A model generated the notes under the pieces. The model had not been told where the DNA came from. It did no database searches and saw nothing but the letters and a program-made list of their open reading frames with translations. Source: Methylotenera sp. (GTDB taxonomy: Bacteria; Pseudomonadota; Gammaproteobacteria; Burkholderiales; Methylophilaceae). From it: a DNA stretch of 64,000 bases. Shown piece by piece: positions 45,644 through 54,922 of this stretch (the first letter of the stretch is position 1; each line of letters opens with the position of its first letter). The stretch spans positions 141,131-205,130 of the forward strand of contig NZ_JAQSDZ010000010.1 of the NCBI RefSeq assembly GCF_029946165.1. Direction: 5' to 3'. The position numbers and the translations under genes are program-made.

Positions 45644-46213
45644 TCATTTAAACAAACTAGGCACCCATTCAAAGCGCTGCGAACTCATCTTCCAGTCATC
45701 TGAGCCTATGGTATCGCCCTGCACTACTTTTGGTAATTTTCTAGGATCAAGCCTTATCAATAAAGCGGCTTTATAATGCTCACCCTTTTCCACTTCAGAC
45801 TTTTGAAATAACTTTAGGTCGCTGATTTCAGATAAATCATCAGTCGCTTCATCTAAACGCACAAAAGCTTTTTGCTGATCGCCGCGGATGACTAAAAATT
45901 GTCTCGAAAGCGCATGGTAGCTTAAAGTCACACGGTTAGTTACAGTTACCACCTCATCGTCAAACCAATATTGACGTGGTTTTGCTAACTGGAATTCAAT
46001 TAAGAAATTTAGCTCAAAACCTTTACTAATGGCTTGTTCCATCTTCTCGCTGAATTTCATGTCAAGGTCTGCATTAAGTGCGTAAGAATCATCAGTCGCA
46101 ACTAGTGAAGCACTCCTGATAATCATACTGCTATTACCCGCCAAAACTGTTGTAGAAAACAGCATGAGCAAGCAGAGTGCGAAAAATGGTTTAATTTTTT
46201 TGTAGCAATGCAT
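45644..46213 (-). CDS. DUF4390 secreted protein
   Basis: About 189 residues. MHCYKKIKPFFALCLLML begins a signal peptide ending VLAG. The body is a DUF4390 domain (RSASLVATDDSYALNADLDM, then a Trp/Tyr-containing strand region). The ATG at 46213 gives a clean signal sequence and overlaps rsmB by 23 bp, which implies coupling; earlier Mets would add an unlikely extension. The function is unknown. Constant linkage to ntrY suggests it may feed the sensor from the periplasm (inference). Confidence 0.85.
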   Translation of the reverse strand: MHCYKKIKPFFALCLLMLFSTTVLAGNSSMIIRSASLVATDDSYALNADLDMKFSEKMEQAISKGFELNFLIEFQLAKPRQYWFDDEVVTVTNRVTLSYHALSRQFLVIRGDQQKAFVRLDEATDDLSEISDLKLFQKSEVEKGEHYKAALLIRLDPRKLPKVVQGDTIGSDDWKMSSQRFEWVPSLFK

Positions 46214-47537
46214 AAAAAAAGCCATCGTGTGCAATTGTAGGAAGAAGTTGACCATTTATATGCGTGATATCTGCAGAAGCATAACTTTCTGGAAGTTCAA
46301 ACGGCAGTTGAGTTGCGTCCGCATTATTTTGTAAGAAATTATCCACTTGACCTTGATTTTCTTCATTGAAAACAGAGCAGGTTACATAAAGTAATTTACC
46401 ACCCTTTGCCAACATCTGCCATAAATTAGCCAGAATTTTAGCCTGTTGTCGCGTAAACGAAGCAATATCAGCCTCACGTCTTAACCATTTAATATCTACA
46501 TGGCGGCGCACAATACCAGATGCGCTACAAGGTACATCCGCCAATATTCTGTCAAAAAGCTGCGGGGCAGTTGTGTTCTCATTCCACCAATCAGTCATGG
46601 ATGCATCGCCAACCAATAAATTCGCCTGTAAATTCATGCGACTCAAATTACTTTGCACGCGCTGCAAACGCGTTTCATCAGAATCTAAAGCCGTTAATGC
46701 CACATCTGCCAACTCGAGAATATGACCAGTTTTACCACCTGGCGCGCAACAAGCATCTAGCACGTTCATGCCAGCTTTGGCATCGAGCATATACGCCGCC
46801 AACTGCGCACCTAAATCTTGCACAGAAACAATACCATCGCTAAAACCTGGGATTTTTTCTACTGGTAATGGGTGAGTTAAAATCAAAGCCTGCGCACCGA
46901 TATGTTTAGCCTCAATATCTTGACGAGTGAGTAGTTGTAAATAGTCCTGCATGCTGACTTTTTGCGTATTAACGCGCAAAGTCATCGGCGGATGCTGATT
47001 TCCTGTTTCCAGCATTCCTTGCCAATGCTCTGGATACTGCGTTTTAAGTTTATTAACCCACCACTGAGGATAAGAATAAGTCGCCACATCGTTAGATTTA
47101 AGTTTTGCCGCAAGCTGATCTTTTTGACGTAAAAAATTACGCAAGATCGCATTCACCAAACCCTTAGCCCAGCTCTTAGGCGCTGGGCGTTTTAACTCAC
47201 TCACCGCATGCACTGCTTGGTTTACCACGGTGAAAGAGTCCGCTTTATCGTGCAACAACTGATAAATTGCGACTAATAATAAGGCGTTAATACGGTCATC
47301 CGTTAACGGTTTTTCTAGCAATTGCACCAAATAAGCATCAATCTCACCATAAAACCGCAAAGTACCATAACTTAAATCCTGCGCCGCCCCACGCTGCTGT
47401 GGAGTAGCACTAGGAAACACAGCCAAAGCCGCAGGCAACGCTATTGTTAGATTACGACCAGACAACACCTGATTCACAGCATTCGCAGCGATTTGTTGAG
47501 ATATATACAAAGAAAACTTTCTTGAAGTTAAAACCAA
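46191..47537 (-). CDS. rsmB: 16S rRNA (cytosine-967-C5) methyltransferase RsmB
   Basis: A 448-residue enzyme. The N-terminal NusB-like domain (about 8-150) is followed by a Rossmann methyltransferase domain. The SAM motif is VLDACCAPGGKTGHIL, the motif IV Cys is in LADVPCSASGIVRRH, and the catalytic Cys is in LYVTCSVFNEEN. It methylates C967 of 16S rRNA. The start is TTG at 47537; the conserved SQQIAANAVNQVLSG opening has no in-frame ATG or GTG. The usual fmt and def genes are 1.7 kb upstream beyond htpX and a repeat region. Confidence 0.93.
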   Translation of the reverse strand: MVLTSRKFSLYISQQIAANAVNQVLSGRNLTIALPAALAVFPSATPQQRGAAQDLSYGTLRFYGEIDAYLVQLLEKPLTDDRINALLLVAIYQLLHDKADSFTVVNQAVHAVSELKRPAPKSWAKGLVNAILRNFLRQKDQLAAKLKSNDVATYSYPQWWVNKLKTQYPEHWQGMLETGNQHPPMTLRVNTQKVSMQDYLQLLTRQDIEAKHIGAQALILTHPLPVEKIPGFSDGIVSVQDLGAQLAAYMLDAKAGMNVLDACCAPGGKTGHILELADVALTALDSDETRLQRVQSNLSRMNLQANLLVGDASMTDWWNENTTAPQLFDRILADVPCSASGIVRRHVDIKWLRREADIASFTRQQAKILANLWQMLAKGGKLLYVTCSVFNEENQGQVDNFLQNNADATQLPFELPESYASADITHINGQLLPTIAHDGFFYALLQKN

Positions 47538-47750
47538 TTGATTAAGGCTTGATTTTACTTGATAACCGCCAGCTCGGGTTAAACCAATAGACGAACTTAA
47601 TGCAGTTTAAATCCTCTACTATCGCGCCGCACAAGCAATAAACCAATTCATTCTGTACTTGACAAAGAATCCAGCGACTTTGGGGTTTGGTTTGTTGCTT
47701 TGCATTAGTAACTATTCAGTATAAAAAGCGCTAGCGATTTTAATAAGTAA

Positions 47751-47960
47751 GGTGTCGGGGGTAGCCCGACAGCTAGTCACTTTCTTTCTAACTGCCTAAA
47801 AAGAAAGTAACCCAAGAAAACGGCACCCTAACATCACGGCCTAAAGGCTTCCTTGCGCTACTCAACACAAAGGCAGCAATCGGAAACTCGCTGCACTCAA
47901 ACAGCCGCTTGCTGAATGCCCCTTTATGTCTGTGTTGCTCAGCGTGGCATAAAGGGGAAA
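47751..47960 (-). repeat. Multi-hairpin dispersed repeat, copy C (inverted, diverged)
   Basis: Read on the minus strand it has the same plan as copies A and B. Long arms (CGCTGAGCAACACAGA region with TGTGTTGAGTAGCG region) surround a core that starts CAGCAAGCGGCTGTTTGAG and ends GCGAGTTTCCGATTGCTG. A TTACTTTCTTTTTA hairpin and a terminal GTCGGG/CCCGAC hairpin follow. The arm sequences differ from A and B, yet pairing is kept. Confidence 0.7.
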
Positions 47961-48026
47961 TATAATGAAATGGCGAGGTTTCAGAAACTCAAATAAATCC
48001 AAAACATCATGGTTTTGAACTTAAAT

Positions 48027-48232
48027 CCCCTGCTACCGCGCCTGTTCTGCTCAGTTTCATGGGAGCTTTCGGCAAGCGGCTGTTTGAGTCAAATGATTTT
48101 ATTGGCGAGTTTCCGATTGCCGCCCATGAAGCTGAGCAGAATAGGAGTCAAGCGGTAGGGGTAGCCTTTTCTTTGGTTTCTTTCTTTTGGCTAAGCAAAA
48201 GAAAGAAACTCGCCAGTCGCGCGAAAGCGACC
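48027..48232 (+). repeat. Multi-hairpin dispersed repeat, copy B
   Basis: Outer arms CCCCTGCTACCGC (48027-48039) and GCGGTAGGGG (48152-48161); inner 23-nt arms 48041-48063 with 48123-48145; core CGGCAA (48070-48075) with TTGCCG (48117-48122); hairpin TTTCTTTCTTTTG with CAAAAGAAAGAAA; final hairpin GTCGC with GCGAC. It ends 28 bp before the last base of htpX on the minus strand, the same spacing as copy A from thiO. Confidence 0.8.
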
Positions 48233-48259
48233 ACTTACAAATTCCAAAGAATGAATTTG

Positions 48260-49135
48260 CTAAACGACTGCCATCGCCATCAACCGCGCCACCCGCTCCT
48301 CAGTCTTAGGATGCGTACTAAACAAACTATCAAACGACACGCCCGCCAATGGATTAATAATCATCATCTGCCCCGTTTCTGGATGCGCTTCCGCTGTTGG
48401 ATTATGAATTTGATGCGCATAATCACTAATCTTCTGCAATGCACTCGCTAAGGCTTTCGGGTCACGACTAATTTCCGCCCCCATTCTATCCGCCTCAAAC
48501 TCGCGCGAACGTGAAATTGCCATTTGAATCAGCGATGCTGCCATTGGTGCTAAAAACATCATCAACATGGCTACTATGGGGCTTACATTGCGCTCGCCAT
48601 CATCTCCACGACCACCGCCAAACAGCATGCCAAATGCACCAATAGATGAAATTGCACCTGCAATCGTCGCAGATATAGTAGAAATTAGCGTATCACGATG
48701 CTTAACGTGTGCCAATTCATGCGCCATAACGCCACGCAACTCTCGTTCGCTCAATACCTGCATAATGCCTGTAGTGGCCGCAACGGCGGCGTGTTCTGGA
48801 TTGCGACCTGTGGCAAAAGCATTCGGTTGCGCTTCGTTCATGACATACACTTTTGGCATAGGTAATTGCGCATTTTCGGCAAGTTCTTTGACCATTTTGT
48901 AGTAGTTGCGAAACTGCGTGTTATCGCCAAAATTGTTTTCTGGGCTAACTTCTTGCGCACCATACATTTTGAGTACGGCTTTATCTGAAAACCAATAAGC
49001 ATACACATTCATACCCGCTGCCAATAGCAGGGCAATCATCATGCCGCCTTGTCCGCCAAGCGCAGCGCCCACCGCACCAAATAATGCGACGATGGCTGCC
49101 ATTAATATCGCTGTTTTTAACCAATTTCCGAACAT
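48260..49135 (-). CDS. htpX: Membrane protease HtpX
   Basis: A 291-residue inner-membrane M48B zinc protease for quality control of membrane proteins. Two N-terminal helices (about 5-25 and 32-50) are followed by the zinc motif HELAH (139-143), then two more helices (about 155-215) and [12 protein letters not shown] with the third ligand. The ATG at 49135 is selected because AGGAG lies just upstream and [12 protein letters not shown] is the usual family start. It is followed by a structured repeat. Confidence 0.94.
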   Translation of the reverse strand: MFGNWLKTAILMAAIVALFGAVGAALGGQGGMMIALLLAAGMNVYAYWFSDKAVLKMYGAQEVSPENNFGDNTQFRNYYKMVKELAENAQLPMPKVYVMNEAQPNAFATGRNPEHAAVAATTGIMQVLSERELRGVMAHELAHVKHRDTLISTISATIAGAISSIGAFGMLFGGGRGDDGERNVSPIVAMLMMFLAPMAASLIQMAISRSREFEADRMGAEISRDPKALASALQKISDYAHQIHNPTAEAHPETGQMMIINPLAGVSFDSLFSTHPKTEERVARLMAMAVV

Positions 49136-49221
49136 TGCATTCTCCTGTTCATGACGCACCTCAATGCTTGATAGATGAAGGCTATTGATAGAAATTCAAG
49201 TTTTGTTATAGGCGTTAACGC

Positions 49222-50145
49222 TTAACTAAAAAAATCGCCGATTTGCAAATTATGCCCTTGCACAAAAGCTTGCGTGCTAAGCCGCTTGCCGCCTGGCGCT
49301 TGAAGTTCTGTGATATGTAGCAAACCATCGCCGCAACCAACCGTGACGCCATCTTGCACGCTAACGATTTCACCTACTTTAGCTTTTCCCTCTTTTGCGG
49401 TGGCCATCCAAATACGACAAACCTCACCTTTAAGTACGCCTTGCGCAACGGGGAAAGGGTTAAATGCACGTACTTGGCGCGAAACTTCAATTGCATTTTT
49501 TTGCCAATCAATAGCCGCTTCAGATTTCTCTAATTTATGCGCATAAGTCACTAGAGCTTCATTTTGCGGTGTGGCTGGCAATGAGCCTTTTAACTCTAAC
49601 TCAGCCATTGCTTGAACCATTAAAACAGCGCCCGTTTTACTTAACTCATCATGTAAAGTTTGTGTAGTATCGTTCTCAGTGATTGGCACAACACCACGGC
49701 TAACCATCGCCCCTGCATCTAAAGCTGGAACGACTTCCATAATAGTGACGCCCGTTTCTGTATCACCTACTAACAAAGAGCGATGAATAGGTGCCGCGCC
49801 ACGCCAGCGTGGTAGCAAAGAGGCGTGAATGTTATAACAACCAAATTTCGGCATATTGAGAACAACCGTCGGAATAATCAATCCGTAAGCAGCGACTATC
49901 ATCACATCGGCATTTACAGCTTCTATTTGCGCTTGCACTGCTGCGTCTTTGAGAGTTTCTGGTTGGAATACAAGTAAACCATGTTGCTCAGCTATCACCT
50001 TAACAGGACTAGCTTTAAGCTTCATTCCGCGGCCTGCTGGGCGGTCTGGTTGTGTGAGCACCATGACGATTTGATGTCCTGCTGCAATCAATGCGGCTAA
50101 AGCTGGGACGGCGAATTCTGGCGTACCAGCAAATATAATTTTCAA
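49222..50145 (-). CDS. fmt: Methionyl-tRNA formyltransferase
   Basis: A 307-residue enzyme that formylates initiator Met-tRNA using 10-formyl-THF. Signatures are IIFAGTPEFAVPALAAL, the catalytic NIHASLLPRWRGAAPIHRSL with Asn/His, and AGAMV with the Asp before it. A C-terminal OB-like domain covers about 208-305. It is downstream of def, 51 bp apart, on the same strand, a standard pairing. Confidence 0.96.
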   Translation of the reverse strand: MKIIFAGTPEFAVPALAALIAAGHQIVMVLTQPDRPAGRGMKLKASPVKVIAEQHGLLVFQPETLKDAAVQAQIEAVNADVMIVAAYGLIIPTVVLNMPKFGCYNIHASLLPRWRGAAPIHRSLLVGDTETGVTIMEVVPALDAGAMVSRGVVPITENDTTQTLHDELSKTGAVLMVQAMAELELKGSLPATPQNEALVTYAHKLEKSEAAIDWQKNAIEVSRQVRAFNPFPVAQGVLKGEVCRIWMATAKEGKAKVGEIVSVQDGVTVGCGDGLLHITELQAPGGKRLSTQAFVQGHNLQIGDFFS

Positions 50146-50196
50146 AGTAACTTCCTATATGACTACTTAATGACTTACTAAAGCACTTCTGCTGCG

Positions 50197-50697
50197 CTAT
50201 TTATTTCGTGTGAGTTTCAGCATTTTATTTTTAATGCGACTGCGTTTAAGTGGCGATAAATACTCAACAAATACTTTACCCAACAAATGATCCATTTCAT
50301 GTTGAATACAGATACTTAACAAACCTTCGGCTTTCAATGTAAATGGCTTACCGTGATAGTCTAAAGCTTCAACCGTTACTTTTTCAGCACGAGTAACCGT
50401 GTCATAAACACCAGGCACGGATAAACAGCCTTCTTCATAGTCTTGCTCGCCACTTTTTTCAATGATTTTTGGATTAATAAATACCTGTAAATGGTCTTTC
50501 GTTTCACTGGTATCAATGATTAAAAGTTGAATGTGCTGATCCACCTGTGTAGCCGCCAAGCCAATGCCAGGCGCCTCGTACATGGTTTCGCGCATGTCGT
50601 CGATTAAACGGCGAATGCTTGCATCCACCTCTTTTACTGGTTTAGCCACCTTATGTAAGCGCGGATCTGGATAATTAAGTATGTCTAAAATTGCCAT
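50197..50697 (-). CDS. def: Peptide deformylase
   Basis: A 166-residue metalloenzyme that removes the N-formyl group from nascent proteins. The three motifs are GIGLAATQ (44-51), EEGCLSVP with metal ligand Cys91, and QHEMDHLLG with ligands His133/His137 and catalytic Glu134. It is the first gene of the def-fmt unit and is divergent from the LysM gene. Confidence 0.96.
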   Translation of the reverse strand: MAILDILNYPDPRLHKVAKPVKEVDASIRRLIDDMRETMYEAPGIGLAATQVDQHIQLLIIDTSETKDHLQVFINPKIIEKSGEQDYEEGCLSVPGVYDTVTRAEKVTVEALDYHGKPFTLKAEGLLSICIQHEMDHLLGKVFVEYLSPLKRSRIKNKMLKLTRNK

Positions 50698-50869
50698 AAA
50701 AGCCTTGTTGTTTCCTTAAAAGCTAAATTGTTACTACAAATATGGTTGTTTTTCCATAAAAGCTTGATTGTTTAATGAATTACGTGATAGATTTAACGTA
50801 ATTTCGCGGTTAAAGAAGTAGTTTACTCCGCATATTTTATAATGCTTTTTTGACCGAGGTCATCAAGAT

Positions 50870-51934
50870 ATGTTTCGCCATATTATAACTCTGCTCATGT
50901 TTTGTTGCATAAGCTTCAACGTTAACGCTCAAGTAGTTACTCTAAAAAATAACCATCCTGACCGACATGTCGTGGTAAAAGGCGATACATTATGGGGAAT
51001 TTCAGCTAAATTTCTCAAAGATCCTTGGCAATGGCCAAGCATTTGGAAGTTAAACCGCGCTCAAATTAAAAATCCACACTGGATTTATCCTGGTGACGTT
51101 ATCGTATTAGACATGAGTAGCGGCACGCCGCAATTACGTTTACTACACGAAACCATCACTCTACAACCAGGGGCAGTGGAAGAACCGCTAGATAAAACAG
51201 CTATTTCCACCATTCAGCTTAATGCAATCGCGCCCTTCTTAAGTCAGCCCTTGGTAATTGAGAAAAATCAACTGGAAAAATCACCTAGAATCATTGCGGC
51301 ACAAGATAACCGCGTAGTGCTTAGCCCTGGAACACGTGTTTATATTAATAAAATCGAAGAAGGCGGAAACCTGAATTGGTATATTTATCGCCCAGGTGAC
51401 AACTTGGTAGATCCTGATACTAAAAAAGTATTAGGCATTGAAGCTACCTATTTAGGTGACGCAAAAATCACTAAATACGGCGAACCTGCCAGTGCGGATA
51501 TCTCCAAAGCCAAAGAAGAGGTTTTTGTTAAAGACCGATTAGTGCCTACTGGTGATGACGTTGTCACTAACTTTGTACCCCATGCACCGGATTCTGCAAT
51601 ATCTGGGCGCATTATGAAGGTTTATGGCGGCCTTGCTGAAGCAGGTCCACAAAGCATAGTTTCACTTAATCGCGGAACTAGTGATGGCATTGAGGTTGGA
51701 CATGTACTAGCAATTAATCGTTATGGACCTGTGATTAAAGACCCTGAATACGTCAAAGAGAAAGGTTCAAAAAATATTAAATCAGAATCTGGACTTGAAC
51801 CTGGTATGGTTAAACTACCTGATGAGCGTATCGGTTTATTAATGGTGTTCCGTGTCTTTGAAAATGTGTCATATGCTTTAATCATGCAAGCATCACAACC
51901 TATCAACACCCTCGACTCTGTAAAAACTCCTTAA
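50870..51934 (+). CDS. LysM domain protein, periplasmic
   Basis: A 354-residue protein. A signal peptide (about 1-20, ending VNAQ) is followed by one LysM domain (about 33-83) with VVKGDTLWGISAKFL and IYPGDVIVL. LysM binds peptidoglycan glycan chains. The rest (about 130-350) resembles the long C-terminal region of proteins encoded just before dprA in many betaproteobacteria, with no known enzyme motif. It starts 172 bp from def, divergently, and dprA follows after 11 bp. Confidence 0.87.
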   Translation: MFRHIITLLMFCCISFNVNAQVVTLKNNHPDRHVVVKGDTLWGISAKFLKDPWQWPSIWKLNRAQIKNPHWIYPGDVIVLDMSSGTPQLRLLHETITLQPGAVEEPLDKTAISTIQLNAIAPFLSQPLVIEKNQLEKSPRIIAAQDNRVVLSPGTRVYINKIEEGGNLNWYIYRPGDNLVDPDTKKVLGIEATYLGDAKITKYGEPASADISKAKEEVFVKDRLVPTGDDVVTNFVPHAPDSAISGRIMKVYGGLAEAGPQSIVSLNRGTSDGIEVGHVLAINRYGPVIKDPEYVKEKGSKNIKSESGLEPGMVKLPDERIGLLMVFRVFENVSYALIMQASQPINTLDSVKTP

Positions 51935-51945
51935 TATAAACAATT

Positions 51946-53061
51946 ATGAGCGACCCCCGCAGTGAAGAGCTCTACGAAGAAGCGCATGTAGAAAAGTCAC
52001 TGTGGATAGCGTTAAGTAGCATTCATGGCATTGGTTCACAAACTTTTTGCCTGTTACTCAAAACTTTCGGCAATCCAAGCAATATTTTTGATGCAACATA
52101 TAATCAGCTAAAAGAAGTGGTATCAGATACCATTGCAGCAGAAATCACAAAAGGCGTTAATCATGATGCCCTTTCCAGTTCGCTACGCTGGTTATCGCAA
52201 CCTAACAATCATTTAGTCACACTTGCTGACACAGAATACCCAAAAGCACTACTTGAAATTACCGATCCTCCAGCTTTTTTGTACGCTAAAGGTAATTTAG
52301 CGCTACTCAATTACCCCAGTATCGCAATTGTCGGAAGTCGCAACGCCTCTGTGCAAGGTGAAAAAAATGCTGAGGCATTTGCACAAGGGTTGTGTGAATA
52401 CGGCTTATGTATCGTAAGTGGCTTGGCACTTGGAATTGATGGCGCGGCACATAGAGGCGCATTAAAAGCTAAAGGCTTAACTATCGCCGTAGTCGGCACG
52501 GGCTTAGACATTGTCTACCCCGCCAAACATAGAGATTTAGCCCATCAAATAGTCGAACACGGACTGATTATTTCCGAATTTGCTTTAAGTACGCCATCCA
52601 AACCGCAAAACTTCCCAAAGCGCAATCGCATCATTAGCGGCTTAAGCTTAGGCTGCTTGGTAGTCGAAGCTAACCTACAAAGTGGCTCACAAATCACTGC
52701 TCGCCTATCTGCTGAGCAAGGACGCGAAGTATTTGCCATACCTGGCTCAATTCATTCACCAATGTCTAAAGGCTGTCATCAACTTATCAAGCAAGGTGCT
52801 AAATTGGTCGATTGCCTACAAGATATTGTTGAAGAATTGGACTTAAACAAGCAAGATTCAAACATTAATGGCGACGCTAGTGACGAACTTAAAACTAATC
52901 ACACAATGCTCACTCTAATGGGATATGAGCCGATTACATTAGAAAATTTAGTCAACTTAAGTGGCTTGACGGTGAGCGAAGTTTCATCCATGCTAATGAT
53001 ATTGGAATTAGAAGGGAGTGTCGCTAGCCTAGCAGGCGGAAAATATCAAAAAATTGTGTAA
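51946..53061 (+). CDS. dprA: DNA-processing protein DprA
   Basis: A 371-residue protein that loads RecA on incoming single-stranded DNA during natural transformation. The helix-hairpin-helix-like N-terminal region (SIHGIGSQTFCLLL) is followed by the DprA Rossmann fold (about 115-300) with IVGSRNASVQGEKNAEAFA, IVSGLALGIDGAAHRGAL, AVVGTGLDIVYPAKH and FPKRNRIISGLSLG. A C-terminal winged-helix domain covers about 315-371. It lies between the LysM gene and smg, the usual order. Confidence 0.95.
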   Translation: MSDPRSEELYEEAHVEKSLWIALSSIHGIGSQTFCLLLKTFGNPSNIFDATYNQLKEVVSDTIAAEITKGVNHDALSSSLRWLSQPNNHLVTLADTEYPKALLEITDPPAFLYAKGNLALLNYPSIAIVGSRNASVQGEKNAEAFAQGLCEYGLCIVSGLALGIDGAAHRGALKAKGLTIAVVGTGLDIVYPAKHRDLAHQIVEHGLIISEFALSTPSKPQNFPKRNRIISGLSLGCLVVEANLQSGSQITARLSAEQGREVFAIPGSIHSPMSKGCHQLIKQGAKLVDCLQDIVEELDLNKQDSNINGDASDELKTNHTMLTLMGYEPITLENLVNLSGLTVSEVSSMLMILELEGSVASLAGGKYQKIV

Positions 53062-53157
53062 CTGGATTCATCTAAATTGAGGGAAATTTAGAAATTTGAT
53101 TTATGCATAAACCATCACACTTTATTTAAGAATAACTCTAATTTAAGGATAAACATC

Positions 53158-53631
53158 ATGTTTGAAGTATTGGTTTATATGTTTGAGAATTACATTGATA
53201 CACACTTTAGACCTGACGAGAGCACGCTTTCAAGAGAATTAAGTGCCGCAGGCTTTGATGAACAAGATATTAACGGCGCATTTGATTGGTTTAATCAGCT
53301 AGAACTGATGGCCGACCAAGCTGATGTATTTGAAACGCCCAATCACGTGAGCACACGAATATTTACTAGCGATGAACTTAAAAAAATCACTGGTGAAAGC
53401 TTAGGTTTTGTCTTATTTTTGGTTCAAGCAAAAATTCTCAATGCTGCACAACGAGAATTAATCCTTGAGTTAGCCATGAACTTACCGCAACCGCTCATCA
53501 GCATAGAAGAAATGCGTTGGATTGCGTTAATGACGACTTGGGGTGCAAGTAAGTCTGGTCCAGATAAAACCAAAGAATATTTATTTATTGAAGATGCCTT
53601 ACTCAATAAACAAAAACCGACTTTGCATTAG
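53158..53631 (+). CDS. smg: Smg protein (DUF494)
   Basis: A 157-residue protein of the Smg/DUF494 family, MFEVLVYMFENYID at the start and a helical acidic body. Its function is unknown; in proteobacteria it is encoded between dprA and topA. Here topA does not follow: the stop codon lies inside a terminator and the next gene is on the opposite strand, so the syntenic block is broken. Confidence 0.9.
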   Translation: MFEVLVYMFENYIDTHFRPDESTLSRELSAAGFDEQDINGAFDWFNQLELMADQADVFETPNHVSTRIFTSDELKKITGESLGFVLFLVQAKILNAAQRELILELAMNLPQPLISIEEMRWIALMTTWGASKSGPDKTKEYLFIEDALLNKQKPTLH

Positions 53632-53645
53632 AAAGTCGGTTTTTA
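53612..53645 (+). terminator. Rho-independent terminator overlapping the smg stop
   Basis: AAAAACCGACTTT (53612-53624), loop GCATTAG that contains the smg TAG stop, then AAAGTCGGTTTTT (53632-53644) with a T-run. The A-rich left arm means it may also terminate metF from the other strand. Confidence 0.9.
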
Positions 53646-53689
53646 TTAAAAAATAAACTAGTCAAACACTTAACTAGCAAATTAAAACG

Positions 53690-54523
53690 TTATTTTTCGC
53701 TAATATTTTCTATGATTTTACTAATCATTGTAGAACGATTCAGCGTATAAAAATGCAGACTTGGCACTCCCCAAGCTTGCAATGTCTCACATAATTCACT
53801 CACGACATCGACGCCAAATGCGCGTAAAGAATCTATATCTTCGCCATATTCTTCTAGGCGCATTTTAAGCCAACGTGGAATATCAGCACCGCATACGCTA
53901 GAAAATCTGGCTAATTGAGTAATGTTATAAATTGGCATAATACCAGGTACGATAGGCACATGAATGCCAGTAGCCTCACATTGATCTACAAATCTAAAGT
54001 ATGCATCCGCGTTATAAAAATACTGCGTAATAGCTGAGTTAGCTCCAGCGTCTACTTTACGTTTTAAATTCATTAAGTCCGCCTTAGGCGTTCTTGCTTC
54101 TGGATGAAATTCTGGGTAAGCAGCCACTTCGATATGAAACTGATTACCAGTTTCAGCACGAATAAACTCTACTAGCTCCGCAGCATATTTAAAATCACCT
54201 GCGCTCACTTCACCTGAGGGTACGTCACCACGCAATGCCACCAAACGCTTAATACCGCGTTCTTGATAGGTTTTTAGCAAATCACGAATTTCTTCTTTGC
54301 TGGATGAAACACAAGAGATATGCGGCGCAGATTGAAAACCTTCTTGTTGAATTTCCAGCACAGTATCCATCGTTCTATCACGCGTAGAGCCGCCTGCACC
54401 GAACGTCACCGAAAAGAATTCAGGATTATATTGAGCTAATTCCACACGAGTTTCACGTAGCTTTTCTATGCCATCACTTGTTTTTGGCGGGAAAAATTCA
54501 AAACTAAACGTAGTTTTTTTCAT
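53690..54523 (-). CDS. metF: 5,10-methylenetetrahydrofolate reductase
   Basis: A 277-residue FAD enzyme that reduces methylene-THF to methyl-THF for methionine synthesis. FSFEFFPPKTSDGIEKL opens the protein, with FFSVTFGAGGSTRDRT, ALRGDVPSG and AITQYFYNADAYFRF in the barrel. The length is slightly below the E. coli enzyme (296). It is downstream of the ahcY and holin-like genes on the same strand and belongs to the one-carbon cluster. Confidence 0.95.
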   Translation of the reverse strand: MKKTTFSFEFFPPKTSDGIEKLRETRVELAQYNPEFFSVTFGAGGSTRDRTMDTVLEIQQEGFQSAPHISCVSSSKEEIRDLLKTYQERGIKRLVALRGDVPSGEVSAGDFKYAAELVEFIRAETGNQFHIEVAAYPEFHPEARTPKADLMNLKRKVDAGANSAITQYFYNADAYFRFVDQCEATGIHVPIVPGIMPIYNITQLARFSSVCGADIPRWLKMRLEEYGEDIDSLRAFGVDVVSELCETLQAWGVPSLHFYTLNRSTMISKIIENISEK

Positions 54524-54539
54524 TTATTAATCTTTATTA

Positions 54540-54890
54540 TTAGTCTTTTTTATTGTCAATCACAATAGCTGCGAACAGCCAAGACAGCACGCTATACACC
54601 AAGGCACCAATAATCCCTGCCATTAAGGTTTTAACCTCAAACCCTTGTAGCCAATGACCAACGCCATAAAATAATATTCCATTGATCACCAGAATAAAAA
54701 GGCCTAATGTAAGAATAGTAATGGGTAGCGTTAATATGACCAAAATTGGCTTAATCAACATATTGACTAAGCCAATCACTAATGCTGCCACTAGCGCTGT
54801 TGTGAAATTAGCCACATGAATATCTGGAACAAAATGCGTGACCAATAATAAAGCCAATGCATTTAATAACCATACAAGTAATAGTTTCAC
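54540..54890 (-). CDS. Phage holin family 4 (YvlD-like) membrane protein
   Basis: A 116-residue protein with four hydrophobic segments (about 4-20, 28-48, 52-74, 88-110), matching the PF04020 family. Despite the family name it is a chromosomal gene found next to ahcY and metF in many betaproteobacteria and is not evidence of a prophage. It has 16 bp to metF and 32 bp to ahcY, so it is probably co-transcribed. The function is unknown. Confidence 0.85.
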   Translation of the reverse strand: MKLLLVWLLNALALLLVTHFVPDIHVANFTTALVAALVIGLVNMLIKPILVILTLPITILTLGLFILVINGILFYGVGHWLQGFEVKTLMAGIIGALVYSVLSWLFAAIVIDNKKD

Positions 54891-54922
54891 GGGCTAACTC
54901 CTTAAATAAGCGTTAATGTTGC

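Larger units (their letters stand above)
47538..48259. other. 722-bp repeat-filled gap between htpX and rsmB
   Basis: No gene is supported. It holds two copies of the multi-hairpin repeat facing opposite ways (C at 47751-47960, B at 48027-48232). The remaining 210 bp next to rsmB is AT-rich and presumably contains the rsmB promoter. A plus-strand open frame that crosses copy B into htpX is an artefact of the htpX reading frame. Confidence 0.7.

Noticed and set aside
48059..48451. Plus-strand open frame of 130 codons
   Set aside because: It runs through repeat copy B into the antisense of htpX and has no family resemblance or ribosome-binding site.
50698..50869. Three AAAAGC...TTGTT units between def and the LysM gene as operator repeats
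   Set aside because: Similarity is short and AT-rich and spacing is irregular; chance is a sufficient explanation.
54540..54890. Holin-family protein as evidence of a prophage
   Set aside because: The PF04020 name is historical; the gene sits in a conserved methyl-cycle operon with no phage genes nearby.
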